Positions 37,912 to 48,077 of a stretch of 64,000 bases of DNA are shown piece by piece. Below the pieces are notes generated by a model. It did not search any database. It was not told the DNA's origin and saw only the letters and a program-made list of their open reading frames with translations. Within the stretch, counting starts at the first letter, position 1, and every line of letters begins with the position of its first letter. Location of the stretch: positions 62,001 through 126,000 of the forward strand of contig DAHUYG010000033.1 in the NCBI GenBank assembly GCA_027315315.1, written 5' to 3'. The DNA is from Acidimicrobiaceae bacterium. Lineage in GTDB: Bacteria; Actinomycetota; Acidimicrobiia; Acidimicrobiales; RAAP-2. The position numbers and the translations under genes are program-made.

Positions 37912-37993
37912 TGGGCCGGGAGGGATTCGAACCCCCGTAGGCTGTGCCGGCAGATTTACAGTCTGCTTCCTTTGGCCACTCGGACACCGACCC
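37912..37993 (-). tRNA. tRNA-Tyr (anticodon GTA)
   Basis: Minus: GGGTCGGTGTCCGAGTGGCCAAAGGAAGCAGACTGTAAATCTGCCGGCACAGCCTACGGGGGTTCGAATCCCTCCCGGCCCA with encoded CCA. Confidence 0.95.
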
Positions 37994-38070
37994 GCCCGAG
38001 AGGCTAGCCAACCCGGGGAACCCTCTTCGCCGGGGGGAGGGACCGTCGGGGCCGGCGGTACGCTTCGTTT

Positions 38071-38559
38071 ATGCCCACCTTCGACATCGTCTCCGAGGTC
38101 GATATGCAGGAGATTCGCAACGCAGTCGACCAGGCGAACCGAGAGGCGTCGACCCGGTTCGACTTCAAGAACACGGACTCTGCGATCGAGCTCGGGGACC
38201 ACGAGCTGGTGCTGCGCTCCTCAACCGAGGACCGGCTGAAGGCCCTCCGCCAGGTGCTCCAAGAGAAGATCGTCAAGCGCCAGGTCTCCCTGAAGGCCCT
38301 CGACGAGGGCAAGGTCGAGGAGGCTTCCCATGGTGCTGCCCGCCAGCGGATCGCGATCAAGGCCGGGATATCGAGCGACAACGCCCGCGAGGTCAACAAG
38401 TTCATCAAGGCGCTTGGCCTCAAGGGCGTGAACTCCCAGACCCAGGGTGACCAGATCCGCGTGTCGGGCAAGAAGCGCGACGACCTTCAGGCAATCATCG
38501 CCGCCTGCAAGGAGAAGGACTTCGGCATCCCCCTGCAGTTCAACAACTTCAGGGACTGA
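38071..38559 (+). CDS. yajQ: YajQ family (DUF520) nucleotide-binding protein
   Basis: MPTFDIVSEVDMQEIRNAVDQANREASTRFDFKNTDSAIELGDHELVLRSSTEDRLKALRQVLQEKIVKR. Confidence 0.95.
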   Translation: MPTFDIVSEVDMQEIRNAVDQANREASTRFDFKNTDSAIELGDHELVLRSSTEDRLKALRQVLQEKIVKRQVSLKALDEGKVEEASHGAARQRIAIKAGISSDNAREVNKFIKALGLKGVNSQTQGDQIRVSGKKRDDLQAIIAACKEKDFGIPLQFNNFRD

Positions 38560-39628
38560 TCCCTTCGGCGGGGCCCTCGCTGACCCCAGCGGAGTCGAAG
38601 GTCGCCATGTCGCGGAGCACCTTGGCCGCGGCCTGCAGGACCGGCAAAGCCAGGCACGCTCCGGTCCCCTCGCCGAGCCGCAAACCGAGGTCGAGGAGCG
38701 GCACCAGGCCGAGGTGGTCGAGCGCCGCGGTCGCCCCCGGCTCGGTGGAGCGGTGCCCCGCCACCATGTAGCCGACGGTCTCGGGCACGATCGCCGCAGC
38801 GACAAGCGCGGCCGCCGACGCGATGACGCCGTCGAGCAGCACCGGAACGCGGGCGCCGGCGCCGCCCACGATGTAGCCGGCGAGCGCTGCGATCTCGAGC
38901 CCGCCGACCGACGCCAGAAGATCGACCGGCTCGTTTGCGCCCTCGTCTCTTGCGCGCTCGATCGCCCTCGCCACGATCTCGACCTTGCGGTGCATGCGCT
39001 CGTCGTCGATCCCGGTCCCGCGGCCGGTGACCTCCGCCGGGCTCCGCGAGCACAGGATCGAGATGAGTGCGGCGGACGGCGTCGTGTTGCCGATCCCCAT
39101 GTCCCCGGTCAGCAGACAGCGGTGTCCGTCTTGAACCAGCTCCGCCGCCAGCTGCGCACCCACGTCGAGTGCGCGCTCCGCCTCGGCCCTGGTCATCGCG
39201 GGCTCCTTGGCGAGGTTGGCCGTGCCCGGGCGGACCTTGGCCCGCCGGAGCCCCGGGATGTCCCCGAGCTCGCTCGCGACGCCGACGTCGACCACCACGA
39301 CATCAGCCCCGACGTGTCCCGCGAGGACGTTGACCGCGGCCCCGCCCGAGCCGAAGTTCGCCACCATCTGCGCGGTGACCGCCTGGGGCCACGGCGAGAT
39401 GCCCTCCGCCAGCACACCGTGATCACCGGCGAAGACTGCGACCGCTGCGGTCTCGGGCACCGGTGGCGGACACGTCCGCGCGATCGCGCAGAGCTGCACG
39501 CCGGCGTCCTCGAGGCGCCCGAGGGAGCCGGGCGGTTTGGTCAGGCGATCGTGGAGTGAACGGGCCTCGGCCGCGGCCCCCGTGTCGGTCGGAACGACGC
39601 GAGCGCTGGCATCACCGAAGCCCGACAT
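38549..39628 (-). CDS. cobT: Nicotinate-nucleotide--dimethylbenzimidazole phosphoribosyltransferase
   Basis: LTKPPGSLGRLEDAGVQLCAIA...VAVFAGDHGVLAEGISPWPQAVTAQMVANFGSGGAAVNVLA...GDMGIGNTTPSAAL. Confidence 0.95.
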   Translation of the reverse strand: MSGFGDASARVVPTDTGAAAEARSLHDRLTKPPGSLGRLEDAGVQLCAIARTCPPPVPETAAVAVFAGDHGVLAEGISPWPQAVTAQMVANFGSGGAAVNVLAGHVGADVVVVDVGVASELGDIPGLRRAKVRPGTANLAKEPAMTRAEAERALDVGAQLAAELVQDGHRCLLTGDMGIGNTTPSAALISILCSRSPAEVTGRGTGIDDERMHRKVEIVARAIERARDEGANEPVDLLASVGGLEIAALAGYIVGGAGARVPVLLDGVIASAAALVAAAIVPETVGYMVAGHRSTEPGATAALDHLGLVPLLDLGLRLGEGTGACLALPVLQAAAKVLRDMATFDSAGVSEGPAEGISP

Positions 39629-40154
39629 CGCCGGAGACCTCCCGGTCCTCCTCTTCGAGGTGCTCGTCGATCTCCTCGGCCAGGCTCGGGACGTGGAACA
39701 GCCGGTTGAAGAGCATCAGCTTCGCGATCCAGAAGATGCCGAAGCTGATCAGGTTGGCCGCCACCACGAGGACCGTCTGCTCCAGGTGGGCGTGCGGGCC
39801 ATGCAGGTGGTGCCCGATGTTCTTGGCGACCGTCGCGCCGACGATCGAAAACGCGATGCCGAAGGTCGACATCGCCCAGAACGGGATGACCTCCTTGGTC
39901 AGGTGCGAGCGACCACTCTTGCCCCAGGCCCAGCTCCGGTTCAACCAATAGGAGGGGAAGGTGGCGACGACGTTGGCGAAGACCGTGTCTTGGACCTCGC
40001 TGTGCTTGAAGATGAAGCCATAGACGATCGCGAGCACCGAGAGTGACACGGCGGTCGAGATCACCGAGACCATTGAGTAGCGGAAGATCTTCCGTCCCTC
40101 ACGGGTGTTCAGCCACCGCGCGAGGCGCTCGATGAGTTCGGGCATTCCCTCCAC
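39612..40154 (-). CDS. GtrA family membrane protein
   Basis: IFRYSMVSVISTAVSLSVLAIVYGFIFKHSEVQDTVFANVVATFPSYWLNRSWAWGKSGRSH. Confidence 0.85.
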   Translation of the reverse strand: MEGMPELIERLARWLNTREGRKIFRYSMVSVISTAVSLSVLAIVYGFIFKHSEVQDTVFANVVATFPSYWLNRSWAWGKSGRSHLTKEVIPFWAMSTFGIAFSIVGATVAKNIGHHLHGPHAHLEQTVLVVAANLISFGIFWIAKLMLFNRLFHVPSLAEEIDEHLEEEDREVSGDVGLR

Positions 40155-40229
40155 TCTATCCGGGCGGTCGGCGCCTCCACCGGCTGGGCCAGGAAGGACG
40201 GGTCAGCGGGCCCGCCGCGGGCTGCTTAC

Positions 40230-41102
40230 ATGGTCCAGATGAGCGATGCCCTCGACCGGCTGGTCCACCTCCTCGACCTCGAGCCCATCGAGGTGAACAT
40301 CTTCCGGGGCACGCAGCCCGACGAGGAGCGCCAGCGGGTCTTCGGGGGGCAGGTCGCCGCCCAAGCCCTCATGGCCGCCGGCCGCACTGTCACCCACGGT
40401 GACGTCCACTCCCTGCACTCCTACTTTCTGCGGCCGGGCGACCCGGCCATCCCCATCCTCTACGAGGTCGACCGGATCCGGGACGGCCGGTCGTTCACCA
40501 CCCGCCGGGTGGTGGCGATCCAACACGGCGAGGCGATCTTCAACTTGGAGGCGTCGTTCCACGTCGAAGAGGAGGGACCCGAGCATCAGATCGCGATGCC
40601 CGAGGTGCCGGACCCCGAGACGCTCCCGACCCTCACCGAGCGGCTCGAGCAGTGGAAGGACCAGCTGGGCTCCTGGTACGACCGCCCGCATCCGATCGAC
40701 CAGCGCTACATCGGGACCATCCCGTGGTCACCGAGGGTCGAGGACCCCGATCCGCGCCAGCGGATCTGGGTGCGGGCCGACGGCCGCCTCGACGACGACC
40801 CCTTGCTGCACGCCTGCGTAGCCACCTACGCCTCAGATCTGTCGCTCTACGACACGATCGTGCGCCCCCATGAGGTGCACTGGGACGAGGCGAGGTTCAT
40901 GGGAGCGAGCCTCGACCACTGCATGTGGTTCCACCACCGCCTCCGGGCCGACGAATGGCTCCTCTACGACACCGACTCACCGATCGCGACCGGGGCGCGC
41001 GGCCTCGCCCGGGGCTTCTTCTTCGAGCGCTCGGGCCGGCTCGCAGTCTCGGTCGCCCAGGAGGGCCTGGCCCGGATCCTGGGGGCGGTACCGAGTCGCT
41101 GA
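40230..41102 (+). CDS. tesB: Acyl-CoA thioesterase II
   Basis: RLVHLLDLEPIEVNIFRGTQPDEERQRVFGGQVAAQALMAAGRTVTHGDVHSLHSYFLRPGDPAIPILYEVDRIRDGRSF. Confidence 0.93.
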   Translation: MVQMSDALDRLVHLLDLEPIEVNIFRGTQPDEERQRVFGGQVAAQALMAAGRTVTHGDVHSLHSYFLRPGDPAIPILYEVDRIRDGRSFTTRRVVAIQHGEAIFNLEASFHVEEEGPEHQIAMPEVPDPETLPTLTERLEQWKDQLGSWYDRPHPIDQRYIGTIPWSPRVEDPDPRQRIWVRADGRLDDDPLLHACVATYASDLSLYDTIVRPHEVHWDEARFMGASLDHCMWFHHRLRADEWLLYDTDSPIATGARGLARGFFFERSGRLAVSVAQEGLARILGAVPSR

Positions 41103-42371
<1,269 letters not shown>

Positions 42372-42416
42372 GCCCCTGATTCCTCCTGGACCTCGAAAAA
42401 TTCCGCCGAGCTGATC

Positions 42417-43547
42417 CTACGGCGCGGCGGCGGGAGTCCGGGCACAGCGGGCGTTGCTCTTTGCCGATCCGTAGGAGGCGACGACGATCGTGGCCCCGTC
42501 CGGCGCCGGAGCAGGCGATTGACCAGGGGGGGAGCCGAGCGTGACCGTCAGGTTGTAGGTGGTGCCGGGTGAGACCGGCATCGCCGGGAGGCCGAGCGCT
42601 TCGCTGCGCGCCGGGGCCAGGGTGACGAGCTTCTTCACGACGAAGGGTGCTCCGCCGCTCACGCTCTGAACCGTCGCTTGGACGGGGACCTCCCGGACCA
42701 CAACCGACCCCTGATTGCGGACCACCGCGGTCACCCGAAGCGTGCAGGTGGGGGGCACCGCTGACGCACCGGCCGGGATCGCTTGGGACTGGCCGGTGGA
42801 GGTCGGAGCCGGCGGGAGCACCGGCGGGTCGAGGGCCACCGCCTCCAGATCCACCTCGACGAGCGCGTCGAGGTTGCGCGCCGAGCTCAACTGGTTCACG
42901 AGGGTGTCGACGTTGCCAGACCCCCAGACGGTCGGTGTCGGCACCCAGACCGACGCCGGCAGCCGGGACCCGCCGGGCGCCTTGGCGAAGAGCTGCCTGG
43001 CCACGCGATACGAGCTGTCGGCGCTGAGGAGCAGGGCACCGGCCGATCCAAGCTTCTGCTCGGCTTGGGTCGCAGTAAGCACCGGCGGCGGATCGGGCGA
43101 GGCTTGAGGCCCGGTCTGGGCGTCGGACGTAGGCGTGAGCCGCAGGAGGCCGTCCACCGCGCTCCGGAGGACCGACGCGGCGGTCGCCCGCTTGCGCATG
43201 GCGGCAGCGAAGTCGTCGGTGATCCCCGCGTCGACCGACGACGCGTCGGAGCTCGACCGTTCCACCGCATCGGCGCCGGCGACGAGGCTGTCGAGCGCCT
43301 GGGTCAGCTCGGCGCGGTTGTAGCCCGGCGCCTGATCCACCACGGTCCGCAGCTGCGCCCCGACCTGGTTCGACTGGGTGACGAGGACCCGGACCTGGGC
43401 CGCGAAGGATTGGTCGATCGTGGCCCGGTAGGAGCCGGAGGAGCGACCGACCGATGCGAGGCCCCCGACGACCAAAAAGAGGGCGATCGCACCCACGGCA
43501 AGCAGGAAGACGAAGGGCCTCAGATCGCGGCGGGAGCCCGGCGACAT
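42417..43547 (-). CDS. Hypothetical membrane-anchored protein
   Basis: Single N-terminal TM (RPFVFLLAVGAIALFLVVGGLASV) then extracytoplasmic region; no family recognised. Confidence 0.7.
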   Translation of the reverse strand: MSPGSRRDLRPFVFLLAVGAIALFLVVGGLASVGRSSGSYRATIDQSFAAQVRVLVTQSNQVGAQLRTVVDQAPGYNRAELTQALDSLVAGADAVERSSSDASSVDAGITDDFAAAMRKRATAASVLRSAVDGLLRLTPTSDAQTGPQASPDPPPVLTATQAEQKLGSAGALLLSADSSYRVARQLFAKAPGGSRLPASVWVPTPTVWGSGNVDTLVNQLSSARNLDALVEVDLEAVALDPPVLPPAPTSTGQSQAIPAGASAVPPTCTLRVTAVVRNQGSVVVREVPVQATVQSVSGGAPFVVKKLVTLAPARSEALGLPAMPVSPGTTYNLTVTLGSPPGQSPAPAPDGATIVVASYGSAKSNARCARTPAAAP

Positions 43548-43602
43548 CGGGGATCGACGCTACTGCGAGTGCGAAGGCGGGCCCCGGGCGGGGCCTGCGC
43601 GC

Positions 43603-44793
43603 CTATGACCTGACCGAACCGGCCTCGCTGTGGAGCCTGTCGTCGTTGCCCGCACTCCGCCAGTTGGCGCTCGGGGCGATGGCGTCGACGTCGATGCGGT
43701 CCCGGTGCCGCTCCACCACGGACAAAATCGATGCCACGGTCGAGCGGTCCAAGAGGTTGGGCACCAGCCCGAGGTCGAGCAGCTTGGTGTGGGCGGCCCG
43801 GTAGTAGTGCTCTTCCTTCTCGACCCGAGGATTGTCAAGGTTGGTGACCCTGACCGGCCCGTTGGAGGCCTCGACCACCTTGTCCGCGAGCTCCTTGACC
43901 GAGAACGACTCGGTGAACTGGTTGAACACCCGGTACTCGCCCTCCTCGGCCGGGTTGTTCACCGCGATCTCGACACACGCGAGGGTGTCACGGATGTTCA
44001 GCATCCCGCGCGTCTGACCTCCCGCTCCGTAGACGGTGAGCGGGTGGCCCGCGACGGCCTGGACGCAGAAGCGGTTGAGCACCGTACCGAACACGCCGTC
44101 GTAGTCGAAGCGGGTGGCGAGATCGGGGTGCAGCACCGTCTCGTCGGTCTCCTGGCCATAGACAATGCCCTGGTTGAGGTCCGTCGAGCGCAGACCCCAG
44201 ATACGACAGGCGAACATGATGTTGTGGCTGTCGTGCACCTTGGAGAGGTGGTAGTAGGAGCCGGGCTGCTTGGGGAAGGGCAGCACGTCGGTCCGGCCCC
44301 GGTGCGTGATCTCGATGAACCCTTCTTCGATGTCGATGTTGGGGGTTCCGTACTCGCCCATCGTGCCAAGCTTCACCAGGTGAATGCTCGGGTCGATCTC
44401 GGCGATCGCGAAGAGAAGATTCAGATTGCCCACCACGTTGTTGACCTGTGTATAGACGGCGTGCGCACGGTCGATCATCGAGTAGGGAGCGGAGCGCTGC
44501 TCGGCGAAGTGGATGATCGCGTCTGGCTTGAACTCGCGCACGGTGTCATAGACGAACTCGGCGTCGTTGAGATCCCCTATGAACGGCTGGACCCGCAGGC
44601 CCGAGATGTCCTCCCACACCTTGACCCGGCGCTGGAGCTGCGCGATCGGGACGAGGCTCGAGGTCCCGAGCTCGTAGTCGTACTGGCGGCGGACGAAGTT
44701 GTCGACGGCTCCGACCTCGTGCCCCCGATGGGAGAGGTGGAGGGCCGTAGGCCAGCCGAGATATCCGTCTGCGCCGAGTACCAGCACTCTCAT
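43603..44793 (-). CDS. sqdB: NAD-dependent epimerase, UDP-sulfoquinovose synthase-like
   Basis: MRVLVLGADGYLGWPTALHLSHRGHEVGAVDNFVRR...HFAEQRSAPYSMIDR...TMGEYGTPNIDIEEG...SYYHLSKVHDSHNIMFACRIWGLRSTDLNQGIVYG; SQD1-type layout. Confidence 0.85.
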   Translation of the reverse strand: MRVLVLGADGYLGWPTALHLSHRGHEVGAVDNFVRRQYDYELGTSSLVPIAQLQRRVKVWEDISGLRVQPFIGDLNDAEFVYDTVREFKPDAIIHFAEQRSAPYSMIDRAHAVYTQVNNVVGNLNLLFAIAEIDPSIHLVKLGTMGEYGTPNIDIEEGFIEITHRGRTDVLPFPKQPGSYYHLSKVHDSHNIMFACRIWGLRSTDLNQGIVYGQETDETVLHPDLATRFDYDGVFGTVLNRFCVQAVAGHPLTVYGAGGQTRGMLNIRDTLACVEIAVNNPAEEGEYRVFNQFTESFSVKELADKVVEASNGPVRVTNLDNPRVEKEEHYYRAAHTKLLDLGLVPNLLDRSTVASILSVVERHRDRIDVDAIAPSANWRSAGNDDRLHSEAGSVRS

Positions 44794-44984
44794 TTTCGAT
44801 GCACGCTCCCTTTGAGATCCGCCCGCTCCCGGACCTCTTTGTCCGGGCCGGCTGGCTCAACTTCGAAATGAAACCGCAACAACCATGATGACCGACGTAG
44901 CTGAGATTTCCCTGGGAAGGGGAGGGCCCGGGAGGCCCTTTCACCTTTGATTCCCAGGTCACAGCCCTTTTGTAGGGTCCGGAC

Positions 44985-47900
44985 GTGCCGAGTTTCATGA
45001 ACCACGGGCGACCGGTCGTCGCCCTGGCCGATGCGATCGCCCAGGCCCAGGCCAAGGACCCCTTCGCCCCGGTGACCGTCGTGGTGCCCTCCCCGTACGC
45101 ACGCGTCCAGCTCCGGCGGGCCGTCGGCGCGACCAGGGGGATCTGCAACGTCGCCTTCCGCACCTGGGGCGAGCTGGTCGGCGACCTGGCCCGGTCGGCT
45201 GCGGGCACCGAAGTGCGTCTGCCCGCCCGGCCGGTCCTGGACGAGGCGCTCCGCAAGGTGCTCCTTTCGGTTCCCTCCCCGTTCGCGTCGCTCGCCCGGT
45301 CGTCGGCCGGCCGTCGCCAGCTCGCCTTGGTGTTCGGCGACCTCTGGCGGGCCGGCACCGATCTGCGAGACGCCATGGCCCGTGGGGGAGAGACGGCGGA
45401 GTCGCTCGTCGCGGTGCTCTGCGCTCTCGAGTCCCACCTGGCTGAGCGGGGGTTCACCGACCCCGGTCGCCTCTTGGACCTGGCGGCGGACGCGCCGGTC
45501 GGTCCCTCGATCGGATCCATCGTGCGGTGGTGCCCCGCCCCCCTCCGGGCTCGCGACGAGAAGGTCCTCGAGCGATTGGCCGACGTCGGGATCGCCATCA
45601 GCACCATCGGCCCCGGCAATGGTGCCGTCGGGTGCGTCGTGGCGTGCAGCGACCCCGATGTCGAGGTGCGGGTGGTCGCCCGCCGCCTCGTCGAGGCGGC
45701 GGCAGGGGGGATTCCCCTCTGGGAGCAGGCGGTCATCCACCCGCCGTCGACGCGCTACTCGCGGCTGGTCCACGGTCGTCTCGAGCGAGCGGGCCTGCCG
45801 ACCTCGGGACCCTCGCCGAGGTTCCTGGTCGAGACCGCCGCGGGTCGGGCCACGCTCGGTCTCCTCGACCTCGCATCGGGCGAGTGGCGGCGCAACGAGC
45901 TGATGGACTGGCTCTCGGCCGCACCGATCACGACCGGTCCGGGACAAAGGCGCGCCCCGATCGACCGATGGGACGACATCTCGGCTCGGGCCGGCGTCGT
46001 CCAGGGCCTCGATCAGTGGGACTCGAGGCTGCTTCGCTTTTCGGAGATCGGGCCCGTGCGCGAGCAGCACATGGCGCACACCGAGTCCGAGGCCGGTGCC
46101 GCCCGCGCGCTGCGAGGGTTCGTCCAGCAGCTTGCGCTCGACCTCGCGGTGCCTTCCGGAGGCTGGTCCACCTGGGCCCGCTGGTGCACATGGGTGTTGC
46201 AGCGCTACCTCGAGGCGGCCGAGACCTGGCCGAGGCCCGAGCAGATCGCTCTCGACGAGGTGTTGGGGGTGGTCGGTGACCTCGGCGACCTGGATCTCGT
46301 CGGGTCGGATCCGGATCTCCCCACCTTCCGCGACGCGCTGGCGGCCGAGCTCGGGTCCCGCGCTCTTCACGACGACGCGGACGTCGCTCGCCCGTCCTCG
46401 GAGGGTGGGGCTGCCGCGCCTCCGGTCGATCGTCGTGGCTTGCCTGGACCGGTTGGATCCGGCGTCTTCGTGGGCACGCCCTCCGATGCGCTCGGCCTCA
46501 CGTTCAGGCGGGTGATCGTCGTCGGAGGTTCGGACGACTTCCTTCCCGGGCTCGCCCGGGCGGTGCCGTTCCTCGATGCGGACATCGAGCATCCGGACTG
46601 GCCCACCAAGGAACGGGCGGCCGAGGAGCTCCACGACGAGCTCGCGACGGTGATCGCGTTGTGCGGAGCGCCGGTGACCGTGACCCGCCCCGTGCTCGAC
46701 CCGAGAACTGGCCGAGAGCTCGCCCCCTCCCGCTGGTTCCACCCCGAGGGCGAGCTCGGGGGATGGGTCGGAGAGGATGCCCCGTCGTTCCAGGCCGATC
46801 TCCTGAGCGAGCGAGCCGGCAGTTTTCCCCTGTCGGGGGCCGAGCGGCTGCTCGGCCATCTGGCTCGCTTCTCGAGCTCGGGCGGGGGTCTGTTCACGCA
46901 CCCGGCGGTCGAGGGGGACGAGCCGGGGGCCAACGGGCTCACCGTCCCGCCCCTGCGAACGAGCATCGAGGCGGCGAGCGCCCCGGTGGGCCACCCCTTC
47001 AGCAGGTTCGAGGGCCACGTCGGTGCGGCGCTCGCCCGCGACGTCTCGGGTGAGCTCTCCCCGACGAGGCTCGAGGAGTACGCCACCTGCCCGCGGCGGT
47101 ACCTGCTCGGCCGGGAGCTGCGCCTTGCGGCGCCGTTCCGGCCGGAGTCGACCGAGCAGATGGAGGCGCGCGATCGCGGGACGCTCGTCCACGAGATCCT
47201 GGCCGCCTACGTCACCGAGCGGATCGCCGGCGCAGACGAATCGCTTGACCGGCTGCTCGCGATCGCCGAGGAACGATTCGCCGTCGCAAGCGAGGAGGGC
47301 CGATGTGGGCCTCCGCTGATGGCCGCCGTCGAACGGGCCAACCTCGTGCGCGACCTGCGGCGCTTCTACGAGGAGGACACCCTCTCGCCGATCGCCGCCG
47401 AGCTGGCCTTCGGAGCGCTCGCGTCGGCCGATGACGTCCCTGAGAACCGCCGCGAGACCGGGCCCAACCAGCGGGCGTCCATGAGGACGGGCGCCGTCAA
47501 GGTCGAGTTGGCCGACGGCCGAATCGTCCGCTTCGGGGGTTCGGTCGACCGCATCGACCGCACCCCCGACGGCTCGCTCGTGGTGAGCGACTACAAGACC
47601 GGGCGCCAAGGCGACCTCGACCGGTTGCGGAAGGACCCCGTGGCAGGCGGGACGCGACTGCAGCTCCCGATCTACGCCCTGGCAGCCAAGGCCTACGCGC
47701 AGTGGGACGGGATCGTGCGGGCCAGGTACTGGAACCTCTCGTGGGATCGACACCGTCCCTCGTATGGATGCACGCTCGACGACCGGCTGCTCGGCCGGTT
47801 CACCGACGTCGTCTCCACCATCGCCTCGGGGATCGAGTCGGGCTCCTTCCCCGGGCACCCCGGCGAGGAGGAGTACCGCGATCGCCGACCGACGTTCGCC

Positions 47901-48077
47901 AACTGCAGGTTCTGTGACTTCGACCGGCTTTGCCCCGTCGATCGCGATCGGCGCTGGGCCCTGGCGGCCACCTCCCCGGAGGTCGAGCCGGTGCTCCGCC
48001 TCGCCGGAGACCCCGATCCCGGCCTCGAGGGAATCGTGGACGCGGAGGCGCTCGATCGCCGCGAGAGGCAACGATGA
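44985..48077 (+). CDS. AddB-like helicase-related protein with PD-(D/E)XK nuclease domain
   Basis: No Walker A at N-terminus; C-terminal LSPTRLEEYATCPRRYLL...VVSDYKTGRQGDL...LQLPIYALAAKAY...CRFCDFDRLCPVD (nuclease plus Fe-S-type cysteines). GTG start. Confidence 0.82.
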   Translation: MPSFMNHGRPVVALADAIAQAQAKDPFAPVTVVVPSPYARVQLRRAVGATRGICNVAFRTWGELVGDLARSAAGTEVRLPARPVLDEALRKVLLSVPSPFASLARSSAGRRQLALVFGDLWRAGTDLRDAMARGGETAESLVAVLCALESHLAERGFTDPGRLLDLAADAPVGPSIGSIVRWCPAPLRARDEKVLERLADVGIAISTIGPGNGAVGCVVACSDPDVEVRVVARRLVEAAAGGIPLWEQAVIHPPSTRYSRLVHGRLERAGLPTSGPSPRFLVETAAGRATLGLLDLASGEWRRNELMDWLSAAPITTGPGQRRAPIDRWDDISARAGVVQGLDQWDSRLLRFSEIGPVREQHMAHTESEAGAARALRGFVQQLALDLAVPSGGWSTWARWCTWVLQRYLEAAETWPRPEQIALDEVLGVVGDLGDLDLVGSDPDLPTFRDALAAELGSRALHDDADVARPSSEGGAAAPPVDRRGLPGPVGSGVFVGTPSDALGLTFRRVIVVGGSDDFLPGLARAVPFLDADIEHPDWPTKERAAEELHDELATVIALCGAPVTVTRPVLDPRTGRELAPSRWFHPEGELGGWVGEDAPSFQADLLSERAGSFPLSGAERLLGHLARFSSSGGGLFTHPAVEGDEPGANGLTVPPLRTSIEAASAPVGHPFSRFEGHVGAALARDVSGELSPTRLEEYATCPRRYLLGRELRLAAPFRPESTEQMEARDRGTLVHEILAAYVTERIAGADESLDRLLAIAEERFAVASEEGRCGPPLMAAVERANLVRDLRRFYEEDTLSPIAAELAFGALASADDVPENRRETGPNQRASMRTGAVKVELADGRIVRFGGSVDRIDRTPDGSLVVSDYKTGRQGDLDRLRKDPVAGGTRLQLPIYALAAKAYAQWDGIVRARYWNLSWDRHRPSYGCTLDDRLLGRFTDVVSTIASGIESGSFPGHPGEEEYRDRRPTFANCRFCDFDRLCPVDRDRRWALAATSPEVEPVLRLAGDPDPGLEGIVDAEALDRRERQR

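Noticed and set aside
38549-38559. 11-bp convergent overlap of yajQ and cobT
   Set aside because: Short 3-prime overlaps are common in compact genomes.
44790-48071. 1093-aa minus-strand ORF
   Set aside because: Antisense shadow of the AddB-like gene; low-complexity RGDPE-rich translation without motifs.
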